The notes under the pieces: generated by a model
Databases searched by the model: none
Seen by the model: only the letters and a program-made list of their open reading frames with translations
Told to the model about the DNA's origin: nothing
From: a virus
Virus record (IMG/VR): IMGVR_UViG_3300035689_000029
Coordinates: 1-45,077 of that record
Direction: 5' to 3' (one strand)
DNA: 45,077 bases
Program-made: the position numbers and the translations under genes
Shown here: piece after piece, positions 1 to 6,305 of the stretch
How the letters are laid out: each line of letters starts with the position of its first letter
Position numbering within the stretch: the first letter of the stretch is position 1

Positions 1-67
1 ATATTTGGATAAAGTGAATGATTACATTCTCAGCACACAAGATGAAAATCTAAGCCTTAAAAATTAA
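1..67 (+). CDS. 3' end of an upstream gene (partial)
   Basis: The frame starting at base 2 is open from the window edge to TAA at 65-67 and encodes a 21-residue tail that ends DENLSLKN. It lies 11 nt before the next plus-strand gene, on the same strand. Too little is present to assign a family. Confidence 0.45.
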   Translation, partial: YLDKVNDYILSTQDENLSLKN

Positions 68-73
68 TAAATA
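66..73 (+). promoter_or_regulatory. T4-type late promoter octamer, AATAAATA
   Basis: AATAAATA is one base from the T4 late consensus TATAAATA. It is separated by exactly 5 nt from the ATG at 79, and no Shine-Dalgarno sequence is present. With T4-like initiation the transcript would start at the A of ATG. Confidence 0.6.
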
Positions 74-78
74 ATATT

Positions 79-810
79 ATGAGCGACTTAAACAGAGATC
101 TAATCGAACAACTACTTCAACGCATCGACCTTCTTGAAAAGGAAATGAAGCACCACAAGAAGAAAAAGATGGCTGACAAGGATTATGACAAAGACGGAAA
201 GGTAGAGTCTTCAGAAGACGAATACCTAGGTTCAAGAGATCGTGCCATCAAGAAGGCCAAGGGAGAAAAGATTGAAGAAGCCCTTGACAGAATCGGTGGG
301 AATGTAAATAATAACAGCCCAAGCATTCGCTCCTTGGCAAGCAAGATTGAAAAGTCAGATTTGGTTGAAAAAGTTTTAAACAAACTAGACGAGATGAACT
401 CTATGAACAAAAAGTCATTCAAAGATCAAGGAACCCGAGTTCAACTTTCTGAAAATTTGGTATTTGGTGGGTTTCCTCGCACTAAGTTGAATGAACAGTC
501 TGCCAATTTACATCAAGAACTTGAAAAACATATGTCTGTCATTGGAAGACATGGACAAATGTTACACGATACAGATAATCCAAATAGATATAAATTTGGA
601 AAAATTTGGTCTGCATTTAGTCAAGGAAAATTTGATAACGCTGATGAATTAATCAAAATGGGGGCTGATGCAGAAGCAATTGGTAACTACATCAAGATTG
701 CGACTTCTCCGGAATATAAAGAACATATGGCAAAAGTGCGTGCTAATATTTCTCCAGAGTCAATGGGATACGGTGCTCCGGGATCTCCATCAAGACGAAC
801 CGGGGACTAA
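79..810 (+). CDS. Hypothetical phage protein with an EF-hand-like loop
   Basis: 243 aa, highly charged and helical, of no family I recognise. Around residues 35-48 is a calcium-binding EF-hand-type loop (DYDKDGKVESSEDE: acidic residues at loop positions 1, 3, 5, Gly at 6, Glu at 12). A Lys-rich stretch precedes it and a Gly/Pro/Ser-rich tail ends the protein. It starts MSDLNRDLIE, which loosely fits an [L/I]-x-E processing site. The late promoter 5 nt before the ATG suggests late expression, so a virion or prohead role is possible. Function not determined. Confidence 0.75.
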   Translation: MSDLNRDLIEQLLQRIDLLEKEMKHHKKKKMADKDYDKDGKVESSEDEYLGSRDRAIKKAKGEKIEEALDRIGGNVNNNSPSIRSLASKIEKSDLVEKVLNKLDEMNSMNKKSFKDQGTRVQLSENLVFGGFPRTKLNEQSANLHQELEKHMSVIGRHGQMLHDTDNPNRYKFGKIWSAFSQGKFDNADELIKMGADAEAIGNYIKIATSPEYKEHMAKVRANISPESMGYGAPGSPSRRTGD

Positions 811-813
811 ATA
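806..813 (+). promoter_or_regulatory. Late promoter octamer candidate, ACTAAATA
   Basis: ACTAAATA overlaps the stop codon of the preceding gene and lies 16 nt before the ATG at 830, leaving room for an AAGG ribosome-binding site. Confidence 0.4.
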
Positions 814-829
814 AAGTACAAGGCAAACA

Positions 830-1159
830 ATGGACCCATATATCAAACATCTCAACGAACTCGTCTACACCGTTCAAGCCCTCACAGAGGAACTTGAAAT
901 TGCCTATGACATCATTGACAATCTTTTTGAAGACGAGGACTTTGACCTGAACGAAGAAGTTCTTCTTGAGAAGAAGAAGTGGATTCAAGCAGCCATTGAG
1001 AAGGAAGGGTCACTCCGCAAGACTCTCAAGGCCAAGGAAGGGAAGAATATTCCTGTATCCAAACTTGAGAAGGCTGCACAAAAGAGTGGCAAGACTGGCA
1101 AGAGAGCCAGACTTGCACTCACCCTTCGTAAGTTGTCCAAGAAGAAAAAGAAAGACTAA
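830..1159 (+). CDS. Small basic phage protein (DUF7218-like C-terminus)
   Basis: 109 aa. The N-terminal half is acidic and predicted helical. The C-terminal half has the pattern LRKTLKAKEGKNIP, then KLEKAAQKSG, then RARLALTLRKL, ending in a Lys tail. This pattern recurs in small phage proteins I associate with DUF7218; the family name is from memory and was not searched. The gene follows the EF-hand protein by 19 nt and is closed by the hairpin terminator at 1188. Molecular role unknown. Confidence 0.75.
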   Translation: MDPYIKHLNELVYTVQALTEELEIAYDIIDNLFEDEDFDLNEEVLLEKKKWIQAAIEKEGSLRKTLKAKEGKNIPVSKLEKAAQKSGKTGKRARLALTLRKLSKKKKKD

Positions 1160-1187
1160 TACCCTAGGAAGAGTATTCTTAGGCCGA

Positions 1188-1217
1188 CAACCCCGTGAAG
1201 TGCGGGGTTGTTTCTTT
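1188..1217 (+). terminator. Rho-independent terminator
   Basis: AACCCCG pairs with CGGGGTT around a short loop and is followed by TTTCTTTT. It ends the plus-strand pair of genes and touches the 3' end of the convergent minus-strand operon. Confidence 0.8.
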
Positions 1218-1537
1218 TAGCAATCTGAGTGACGATAATAATCCATAATTTCAACATGATCTTCAAGATCATGGAATCTCTTCATCACTTGCATCTTGAT
1301 ATCGTATGCACGGGCTGAGATGTCAAGATATTCTTTCTTGTCATAGTACTTGTCTGGAAACTTGGCAATGATCTTGCCAATCTCTTCGCAAGCATTTGCA
1401 TACTCGTTCAGAAGAATCTTGACAGGCATGAAACTAATTCTCTCTTGGAATTGCTTTTCATCCATGTCAATGAAGAATGGGGTGGTCTTCCAAGGAATTG
1501 TTTTTGTGACGATTTTTTTAATTTTCTTTTTTGCCAT
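1217..1537 (-). CDS. Hypothetical phage protein, last gene of the 1.2-5.2 kb operon
   Basis: 106 aa starting MAKKKIKKIV. I chose ATG 1537 because AGAGAGAT stands upstream and the longer frame would run into the GroES-like gene. The N-terminus is Lys-rich; the rest is predicted helical and rich in aromatics. It lies 2 nt after the GroES-like gene and is probably translationally coupled to it. No family recognised. Confidence 0.7.
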   Translation of the reverse strand: MAKKKIKKIVTKTIPWKTTPFFIDMDEKQFQERISFMPVKILLNEYANACEEIGKIIAKFPDKYYDKKEYLDISARAYDIKMQVMKRFHDLEDHVEIMDYYRHSDC

Positions 1538-1539
1538 AA

Positions 1540-1806
1540 TTATCTCTCTACGAATGAAACCCAATCTTGATGAACTACATGGTTACCAGCGTAACCATCC
1601 TTGATCTTGCTGACATCCCACCAGATTACATCGCCAACCTGAATGTCTTCGGTGAGTTTATTACCGATTGACTCTACCTTTGCGGGAATGATTTTTGAGG
1701 ATGACTTCTCGTTGTATATGATCCCTGCTGTAGTGGTCTTTTGACCACCAATCAAAGATTTTGCGAGTATCCATTTGCCGACTGGTTTAATTTGTTTGTC
1801 TGTCAT
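1540..1806 (-). CDS. GroES-like co-chaperonin (functional analogue of T4 gp31)
   Basis: 88 aa with the Cpn10 pattern: an N-terminal IKPVGKWILAK strand, a mobile-loop region QKTTTAGIIYNE, then AKVESIGNKL and VQVGD-type DIQVGDVIWWD. Length and order match GroES (about 95 aa). Known biology: T4 gp31 replaces host GroES so that GroEL can fold the major capsid protein; the same role is inferred here. The ATG is only 3 nt after the 3' end of tRNA-Gln, with no Shine-Dalgarno, so translation probably depends on tRNA processing or a leaderless mode. Confidence 0.85.
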   Translation of the reverse strand: MTDKQIKPVGKWILAKSLIGGQKTTTAGIIYNEKSSSKIIPAKVESIGNKLTEDIQVGDVIWWDVSKIKDGYAGNHVVHQDWVSFVER

Positions 1807-1809
1807 AAA

Positions 1810-1880
1810 TTCCTTCGCTAGGATTCGAACCTAGAAAGAGAGATCCAAAGTCTCCCGTGTTACCGTTACACCACGAAGGA
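1810..1880 (-). tRNA. tRNA-Gln (anticodon TTG), copy 1
   Basis: Complete cloverleaf on the minus strand: acceptor TCCTTCG/CGAAGGA, anticodon loop CTTTGGA, T-arm CTAGG-TTCGAAT-CCTAG, discriminator A at 1810, CCA not encoded. Its 5' 15 nt overlap the last codons and stop of the SpoU methylase gene. A near copy lies at 35798. Confidence 0.93.
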
Positions 1881-2420
1881 GTGAACCTTGGCACAATAAT
1901 TGTTCATTATAATGCCAGAGGCAGTACCAACATTGATGCTTCTCACAGAACCATACTGAGGAATGTAAAGAAGATCATCACACATATCTAGAACGTTTTC
2001 AGGAACACCGATTTGTTCCTGCCCAAAGATCATAATATAATGCACATTTGGGTCAAAGTCAAATGCATTTACGTCTTTTGCTTCACGTACATTGTCAATT
2101 CCCAATAGTTTAACTTTGCCTTCATGCTTGGAAACAGTTTCTTCAATGTAGGAGCCGAGATCTTCAATACCCCTGACATGACGCAAGTGGGTGTAGTGAT
2201 GAGTACCGACAGTCCCTCGCCTATCGTATTTCTTATTCCCATAGATTACGACCTCTTGCGCGAGAAACGCATTGCTATTGCGTATAACGGTTGCAATATT
2301 AAAATCGTTACCAATATTGCAGCACACAACAGAAAAGTTATGGCGCTTACTGTCAAGATTAGTGAGTATAGCTTCATCGGTCCAATATTTATAGTGGTCG
2401 ATGAGATTACGAGTTTCCAT
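1866..2420 (-). CDS. SpoU/TrmH-family RNA 2'-O-ribose methyltransferase, copy 1
   Basis: 184 aa, SPOUT fold. Motif 1 is NIGNDFNIATVIRNSNAF, motif 2 is IMIFGQEQIGVPENVL, and motif 3 (the SAM-binding knot) is IPQYGSVRSINVGTASGI. The segment YDRRGTVGTHHY is reminiscent of tRNA Gm18-type methylases. The last codons (SFVV, stop) are read from the 5' part of the tRNA-Gln gene. It is preceded by the SpeD-like gene (2 nt) in an operon. A close paralogue, largely identical along its length, is at 35252. The substrate is inferred to be tRNA, perhaps the linked tRNA-Gln. Confidence 0.85.
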   Translation of the reverse strand: METRNLIDHYKYWTDEAILTNLDSKRHNFSVVCCNIGNDFNIATVIRNSNAFLAQEVVIYGNKKYDRRGTVGTHHYTHLRHVRGIEDLGSYIEETVSKHEGKVKLLGIDNVREAKDVNAFDFDPNVHYIMIFGQEQIGVPENVLDMCDDLLYIPQYGSVRSINVGTASGIIMNNYCAKVHSFVV

Positions 2421-2422
2421 GT

Positions 2423-2818
2423 TTAGCCAATATCCCCATATCCCATACCACGAACAAAGAAATGTTCTTCGTGGCGATCAAAGCCAAAGCATTCTCTTGC
2501 ATAATCAAGAACAATCATCTTGTCAAATTTGTTGCAGGAGTATACATCAAGAGTGATAAAATGGGTTGGTTCGATTGAATGGATTTGAATCCCACTTTCA
2601 ATCAAAGGAACCCAAGCACTCACACCAAGTTTGTCTGGATAGAGTTCTTTGCCATCTTTGGTTGGACCATGAATGACAATTGGCTGACTCATGCGGGTCA
2701 TACCGATCTTATCAACAACTCGCTCAAGGAAGCGATAATGTAGTTCTAGATCATCTGCTGCACCAACACGACAATTGTACATATCCAAAAAATACGAATA
2801 TCCGAATGGCTTACTCAT
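2423..2818 (-). CDS. speD: S-adenosylmethionine decarboxylase proenzyme (SpeD-like)
   Basis: 131 aa. It would make decarboxylated SAM, the aminopropyl donor for spermidine. The signature block GVSAWVPLIESGIQIHSIEP...LDVYSC keeps, at the exact spacing of bacterial SpeD, the pyruvoyl-forming Ser of the E-S self-cleavage site, the processing His five residues later, and the Cys fifteen after that. Overlaps its upstream neighbour by 8 nt. SpeD is also known from some marine T4-like phages; polyamines may serve DNA condensation. This gene is present in this copy of the SpoU module and absent from the copy at 35 kb. Confidence 0.85.
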   Translation of the reverse strand: MSKPFGYSYFLDMYNCRVGAADDLELHYRFLERVVDKIGMTRMSQPIVIHGPTKDGKELYPDKLGVSAWVPLIESGIQIHSIEPTHFITLDVYSCNKFDKMIVLDYARECFGFDRHEEHFFVRGMGYGDIG

Positions 2819-2960
2819 TGATTAATACTTTCTTTTCAAGTTCCTTGACTCTATTTTCCAATCTTTCAAATTGCACAAGTTGAAGTATGAATGTGATACA
2901 CAATACCGCTGTAGCAAACAGTGCGTCTTTGTAAGTAAAATACTTATTGTCGTTATTCAT
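2811..2960 (-). CDS. Small membrane protein, copy 1
   Basis: 49 aa starting MNNDNKYFTYKDALFAT, with one hydrophobic segment (about residues 13-28, ALFATAVLCITFILQL) followed by a charged coiled-coil-like tail (LENRVKELEKK). The start is set by alignment with the paralogue at 35110. It overlaps both neighbours by 8 nt. Function unknown; the size and layout resemble small phage inner-membrane proteins. Confidence 0.75.
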   Translation of the reverse strand: MNNDNKYFTYKDALFATAVLCITFILQLVQFERLENRVKELEKKVLINE

Positions 2961-3198
2961 CCTTGCCCTTTCCCCAACCACCACCATTTTCGTATTCATT
3001 CAAGATAGAACGATTAGGTGCAACATGATCTTTGTAAATTTCATTCAATCTATGTTGCATGGGAAAATGCTTCAATACTCTTGATGCTCTTTCACGAACT
3101 TCAGAAGGAACATTTGGAGTATGAGCAGAATTCAAAAGATCATATAAAAAGTTTTTTGCTGCAACTAAACTATAATATTCTTCATGAGGTAAAGTCAT
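2953..3198 (-). CDS. BPSL0761-like small protein, copy A
   Basis: 81 aa with the pattern MTLPHEEYYSL, FLYDLL, TPNVPSEVRERASRVLKHFP. I recognise this as the MTLP-EERY small-protein family (named BPSL0761 from memory), function unknown. ATG 3198 overlaps the upstream TGA as TGATG. A second family member, 9958..10188, lies inside the GC-rich island. The C-terminal GWGKGKDE tail is shared with the small protein at 34935, which links the two duplicated modules. Confidence 0.75.
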   Translation of the reverse strand: MTLPHEEYYSLVAAKNFLYDLLNSAHTPNVPSEVRERASRVLKHFPMQHRLNEIYKDHVAPNRSILNEYENGGGWGKGKDE

Positions 3199-3494
3199 CA
3201 ATGTAACCCTAATTCTTCATCTAGATCAGCAAGCCTATCAAGAGCATCATTTGATTTATTCCATCTCTCTTGATATGCTTTCTCTCGTTCAGTAGTTTTA
3301 AACTTTTTCATATGAGAACATTTACAAAATTGAAATTCGTCAGAGTCAGCGTGAATGAGAAGATCATCCCATTCATCACAGAAATGCCAGCCTTCTTTCA
3401 TCTCATTTTCAGAAAGACGGATGCATGGACCTGTACCTTCCATTAGGCACTTGTAACGCTCAATGGGCATTCCATAAAAAGTTTTATCTGACAT
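3198..3494 (-). CDS. Hypothetical Cys-containing protein starting 2 nt after a tRNA
   Basis: 98 aa starting MSDKTFYGMPIERYKCL. Contains scattered Cys/His (C-x-W-H-F-C and F-C-K-C-S-H clusters) that could bind zinc, though no complete known finger is evident. The C-terminal tail NDALDRLADLDEELGL recurs in the gene at 4941 (NDALDRIAELDQEMGL). ATG 3494 sits 2 nt after the discriminator base of tRNA-Glu and has no Shine-Dalgarno; the longer frame would read through the tRNA and is rejected. Confidence 0.7.
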   Translation of the reverse strand: MSDKTFYGMPIERYKCLMEGTGPCIRLSENEMKEGWHFCDEWDDLLIHADSDEFQFCKCSHMKKFKTTEREKAYQERWNKSNDALDRLADLDEELGLH

Positions 3495-3496
3495 AA

Positions 3497-3570
3497 TGAT
3501 CCCTAGGGGATTCGAACCCCTGTTATGGCCTTGAAAGGGCCGTGTCCTAGACCGACTAGACGAAGGGACC
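3497..3570 (-). tRNA. tRNA-Glu (anticodon TTC)
   Basis: Minus-strand cloverleaf: acceptor GGTCCCT/AGGGATC with one G-U pair, anticodon loop CTTTCAA between GGCC stems, T-arm AGGGG-TTCGAAT-CCCCT, discriminator A. CCA not encoded. Confidence 0.92.
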
Positions 3571-3573
3571 AGT

Positions 3574-3738
3574 TCACTCGTACTTAGCCTTGATCTCAAG
3601 AGCAAGGAAAGCAACAATCATTCCAACTACGCTTCCAACGACAGCACCCTCATAGTTCTTGTGGAATACAAAACCAACGAAGTTGATGGCAAGGAGAATG
3701 AGCATAGGAACCATAAGTTTGCTTAGAATCTGTTTCAT
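3574..3738 (-). CDS. Small two-helix membrane protein
   Basis: 54 aa, MKQILSKLMVPMLILLAINF then a short loop (HKNYEGA) and a second hydrophobic helix VVGSVVGMIVAFLAL. Both segments are long enough to span a membrane; the N-terminus is basic. It lies 3 nt downstream of the VPAPG gene and ends 4 nt before tRNA-Glu, so it is part of the same operon. Function unknown. Confidence 0.7.
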   Translation of the reverse strand: MKQILSKLMVPMLILLAINFVGFVFHKNYEGAVVGSVVGMIVAFLALEIKAKYE

Positions 3739-3741
3739 ATT

Positions 3742-4194
3742 TTACTCTTTTCTGAAAGTGTTCTTAGTAAGTATAGCAGCAATTCCAAGGATTGCAAGAA
3801 CTCCTGGTGCAGGAACATCAGGAGGCTCACAATCGCTTCCATTCAATTCGGTAGAAGCCTGCATACAGACGCTCTCAATGCGATCATGGGCAACAGGAAT
3901 GAACATATCCTGATCCACGGTCTGAACAGTCATTACAAGCCTGCCACCGTTGAAGATCTTATGGACCCAAAATCCATCAAAAGATCCCATGAAGTATTTA
4001 TTTGCAGTTTCAGGATAATTTGAAACCGTATTATTTGAAATAGATTCCTTGATGGGCTCGGTGATCGTGAATTGAGTATCGAACACAAGTCTATCGGTGA
4101 AAGTGACTTCCTGATAAATTGCTCCCTGATACTCGGAGCGAGAGAAAGTCTGACCGTTTGAATTATAGATTGTAGATGTAGGTACGATAGCCAT
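3742..4194 (-). CDS. Protein with a VPAPG (PEP-CTERM-like) C-terminal sorting tail
   Basis: 150 aa. The C-terminus has the three-part layout of PEP-CTERM-type sorting signals: the motif VPAPG, a hydrophobic helix (VLAILGIAAIL) and a basic end (KNTFRKE). VPAPG variants are common in planctomycete secreted proteins. The body is predicted beta-rich (ITEPIKES, GGRLVMTVQTV) and has two Cys just before the tail. Oddly, no N-terminal signal peptide is visible (starts MAIVPTSTIYNSN). It may be a host gene fragment captured by the phage. Function unknown. Confidence 0.7.
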   Translation of the reverse strand: MAIVPTSTIYNSNGQTFSRSEYQGAIYQEVTFTDRLVFDTQFTITEPIKESISNNTVSNYPETANKYFMGSFDGFWVHKIFNGGRLVMTVQTVDQDMFIPVAHDRIESVCMQASTELNGSDCEPPDVPAPGVLAILGIAAILTKNTFRKE

Positions 4195-4195
4195 T

Positions 4196-4522
4196 TTATT
4201 TCATATCCGTAGTGCGAAAGAGTTTGTTGTTTGAATCGGCTTCCATCTTTGCATGGTCATCGTCGCCAACAAAGAATTTCTCCTTGAAGCAATCCCAACC
4301 ACGCCGATTCGCAACTTGATTTGCCGTGCATGGTGGTGATGGTGAAGGACGATACGCTTCATCCCTGCACACCTCTCGCCTTGCCTCGTCGCGCTCACGT
4401 TCCAACTCACAGATTCTTGCATAGCCGTGAGAAATTATATTGATAATTTCAGGACTGAGACTGGTGTTCTTGGAAAGTTCACGCAGTTCGTATGCAACAT
4501 CTTCAGGCTTGATCTTCTTCAT
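4196..4522 (-). CDS. Hypothetical phage protein
   Basis: 108 aa starting MKKIKPEDVAYELRELSKN. A helical N-terminus with a charged segment CELERERDEARREV is followed by a Pro/Ser-rich linker and RRGWDCFKEKFF. The ATG overlaps the stop of the preceding gene by 4 nt. The segment RDEAR also occurs in the 4941 gene. No function assigned. Confidence 0.65.
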   Translation of the reverse strand: MKKIKPEDVAYELRELSKNTSLSPEIINIISHGYARICELERERDEARREVCRDEAYRPSPSPPCTANQVANRRGWDCFKEKFFVGDDDHAKMEADSNNKLFRTTDMK

Positions 4523-4944
4523 GGCATTATATTTCTGTTGTAGGGGATGTATTCATCCTTTGCACACTCAGAGCAGAGAGTCTTTAGCCAGAAGCCACCA
4601 TTTGATACTTGGACAACTCCGCGTTTTGCACAGACTTCGCAGACATTGGCACTCTGCTCCTCTGCAAGATTGATCCAATCCCACATGGTTTCATCGACTT
4701 CACCACTCACATAGAATCGCAGAGTACCAAACTTCTCTTTGATCTGATCTATGCGAAACGGAAACTCACAGTTGATAAACTTGTCAGGATTGAGAGTGAG
4801 ATGATCTTCAAGTCTTGCAAGAAGAACATGAATAATCTTGTTCCAACCGGGCTGGATCTCAACTCCATACATACAGCACCCCTTGTGCTTGAAGCATAGA
4901 GGATACTGCTGTTCTAGTTGTTCGATGTCGAGTGGCTCGTTCAT
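4519..4944 (-). CDS. Conserved phage protein with IKEKFGTLRFY motif and a C4 zinc site
   Basis: 141 aa. The central IDQIKEKFGTLRFYV motif and the pair CEVCAKRG / CSECAKDE (two CxxC knuckles about 20 residues apart) are familiar from a widespread phage protein family of unknown role. N-terminal Cys residues (FKHKGCCMYG) precede GW, also typical. Overlaps the 4941 gene by 4 nt (ATGA type), implying translational coupling. A zinc-binding fold is inferred. Confidence 0.75.
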   Translation of the reverse strand: MNEPLDIEQLEQQYPLCFKHKGCCMYGVEIQPGWNKIIHVLLARLEDHLTLNPDKFINCEFPFRIDQIKEKFGTLRFYVSGEVDETMWDWINLAEEQSANVCEVCAKRGVVQVSNGGFWLKTLCSECAKDEYIPYNRNIMP

Positions 4945-5177
4945 AACAATCCCATCTCCTGATCCAACTCGGCAATTCTGTCAAGGGCATCATTGTCCTT
5001 GTACCAACCAAGTTCGGTGGCTGCATTTTTGGCTTCATCTTCGGAGAAGTCTAGCCTAATTCTATTAAGGTACATACCTCGGGCTTCATCTCTTTGCCTA
5101 ATTAGGCTAGAGATGATCTTTTTAGCCATATGCAAACGGCGTTCAAGTGTTTTGATGTCTGGTGTATCGTTGCTCAT
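4941..5177 (-). CDS. Hypothetical protein, first gene of the minus operon
   Basis: 78 aa starting MSNDTPDIKTLERRLHMAKK. Predicted helical. The C-terminal tail NDALDRIAELDQEMGL matches the tail of the 3198 gene, so this module has been shared between the two. It is the promoter-proximal gene of the operon running to 1217, but no convincing sigma70 promoter is visible upstream. Confidence 0.65.
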   Translation of the reverse strand: MSNDTPDIKTLERRLHMAKKIISSLIRQRDEARGMYLNRIRLDFSEDEAKNAATELGWYKDNDALDRIAELDQEMGLL

Positions 5178-5248
5178 GTCGGTATTCTACATACTTTATG
5201 CTAATTTGCAAGCAATTTTTAAAAGGCATTTGTGGCTCAAGGCAAAAA

Positions 5249-5256
5249 CCTAAATA
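5249..5256 (+). promoter_or_regulatory. Late promoter octamer candidate, CCTAAATA
   Basis: CCTAAATA lies 19 nt before ATG 5276, with the ribosome-binding site AGGGAG in between, so this late gene would have a conventional leader. Confidence 0.45.
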
Positions 5257-5275
5257 ATACAATCAGGGAGAAAAC

Positions 5276-6235
5276 ATGGATCACTTTTACCAACAAAAAC
5301 TCATCAACGAAAAGAATCACCTTCAACGGCAACTCATAGAAGCCGAACGCAAACTCAAGAGCCTAACCGAACAAGTTAGTGACTATGAATATCTTGTTTC
5401 TCTTCTGAAAGAGGGAATCGATCTTCAAGAGATCACAGCATTCACAGATGTCCAAAGAGCAGCAAATCCAAATGTCAGAGCATTGGAAGTACACCAAGCA
5501 AAGCGACTTAGAAATTTGATGCATAGCGCAAATAGAGGAACATTGCAGGTTCGTTCTGTTCGAACAGTCGAAGATCCAAAAGGTCCAGAAAATAAAGTTG
5601 TTGCGATTGACAATGCATCCAAAGCCGGAGCAGGATTCGCAAGATCAAGACTCGCTGCAATGGGAAAGGCTCGCGGTTTGAATGTTGGATCGTTTGGTAA
5701 TCAGATGAGGCTAACACCCGAGGGGCATCCAGTTGGTTCGGTTGTGGATACAAAGACCAAGATGAGTCTACAGGGAGTTCCTGAAGCAGATAGAGCAGCA
5801 TCGGCAGAGAATGTTAATATCTTGAGAAAGAATGTTCATGCCATAGGAAGAATGGCAGATCGTCAAATGACAGCACAAAAAAGAGCAAAGAATTACTCAG
5901 ACAGCCTCACGATTGAAGAGGGACGGTTTGTACAACGGGTTGTAGATGACTTATCAAGAGTTGGAAATTTACTAAGAGGTAGAGGGTTTGCTACAAACGA
6001 TGAAGTAGGAGCATTGCAAAGAGAGAAGCAAACAGCAATAAACATTGCAGCAGGCGAAGCAAAACAAAAAAGAATAAATGCTGAATATGAAGCAGGAAGA
6101 CCAGCCAGAGAAGCAGCAAAGAAAAAAGCACAATACCAGAAAGACCTTGAAGCAGCAGCCGCTTACAGAAAAGCAAAAGAAGAAAGAGCAGGCAGAGAAG
6201 ATTCAATCTTTGCTTGGAAAGATCGACAACTCTGA
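5276..6235 (+). CDS. Coiled-coil late protein, probably virion or prohead associated
   Basis: 319 aa. Begins MDHFYQQKLINEKNHL, in which [L/I]-x-E sites (LINE) suggest possible prohead-protease processing. Residues 10-50 and 250-315 are predicted coiled coil (long E/K/R/A/Q runs), and the middle is basic and Gly/Ala-rich. It has a strong Shine-Dalgarno (AGGGAG) and a late-promoter octamer upstream, and ends at a GNRA-loop terminator. No sequence family recognised. Confidence 0.75.
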   Translation: MDHFYQQKLINEKNHLQRQLIEAERKLKSLTEQVSDYEYLVSLLKEGIDLQEITAFTDVQRAANPNVRALEVHQAKRLRNLMHSANRGTLQVRSVRTVEDPKGPENKVVAIDNASKAGAGFARSRLAAMGKARGLNVGSFGNQMRLTPEGHPVGSVVDTKTKMSLQGVPEADRAASAENVNILRKNVHAIGRMADRQMTAQKRAKNYSDSLTIEEGRFVQRVVDDLSRVGNLLRGRGFATNDEVGALQREKQTAINIAAGEAKQKRINAEYEAGRPAREAAKKKAQYQKDLEAAAAYRKAKEERAGREDSIFAWKDRQL

Positions 6236-6271
6236 TTTAACAACACAATCCTCTCCATGCCATGAAAGAAG

Positions 6272-6298
6272 CCCCCTAGCAATAGGGGGTTTTTCTTT
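6272..6298 (+). terminator. Rho-independent terminator (GCAA tetraloop)
   Basis: CCCCCTA-GCAA-TAGGGGG followed by TTTTTCTTTT. It lies between convergent genes and could serve mainly the plus strand. Confidence 0.85.
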
Positions 6299-6305
6299 TA
6301 GTAGA

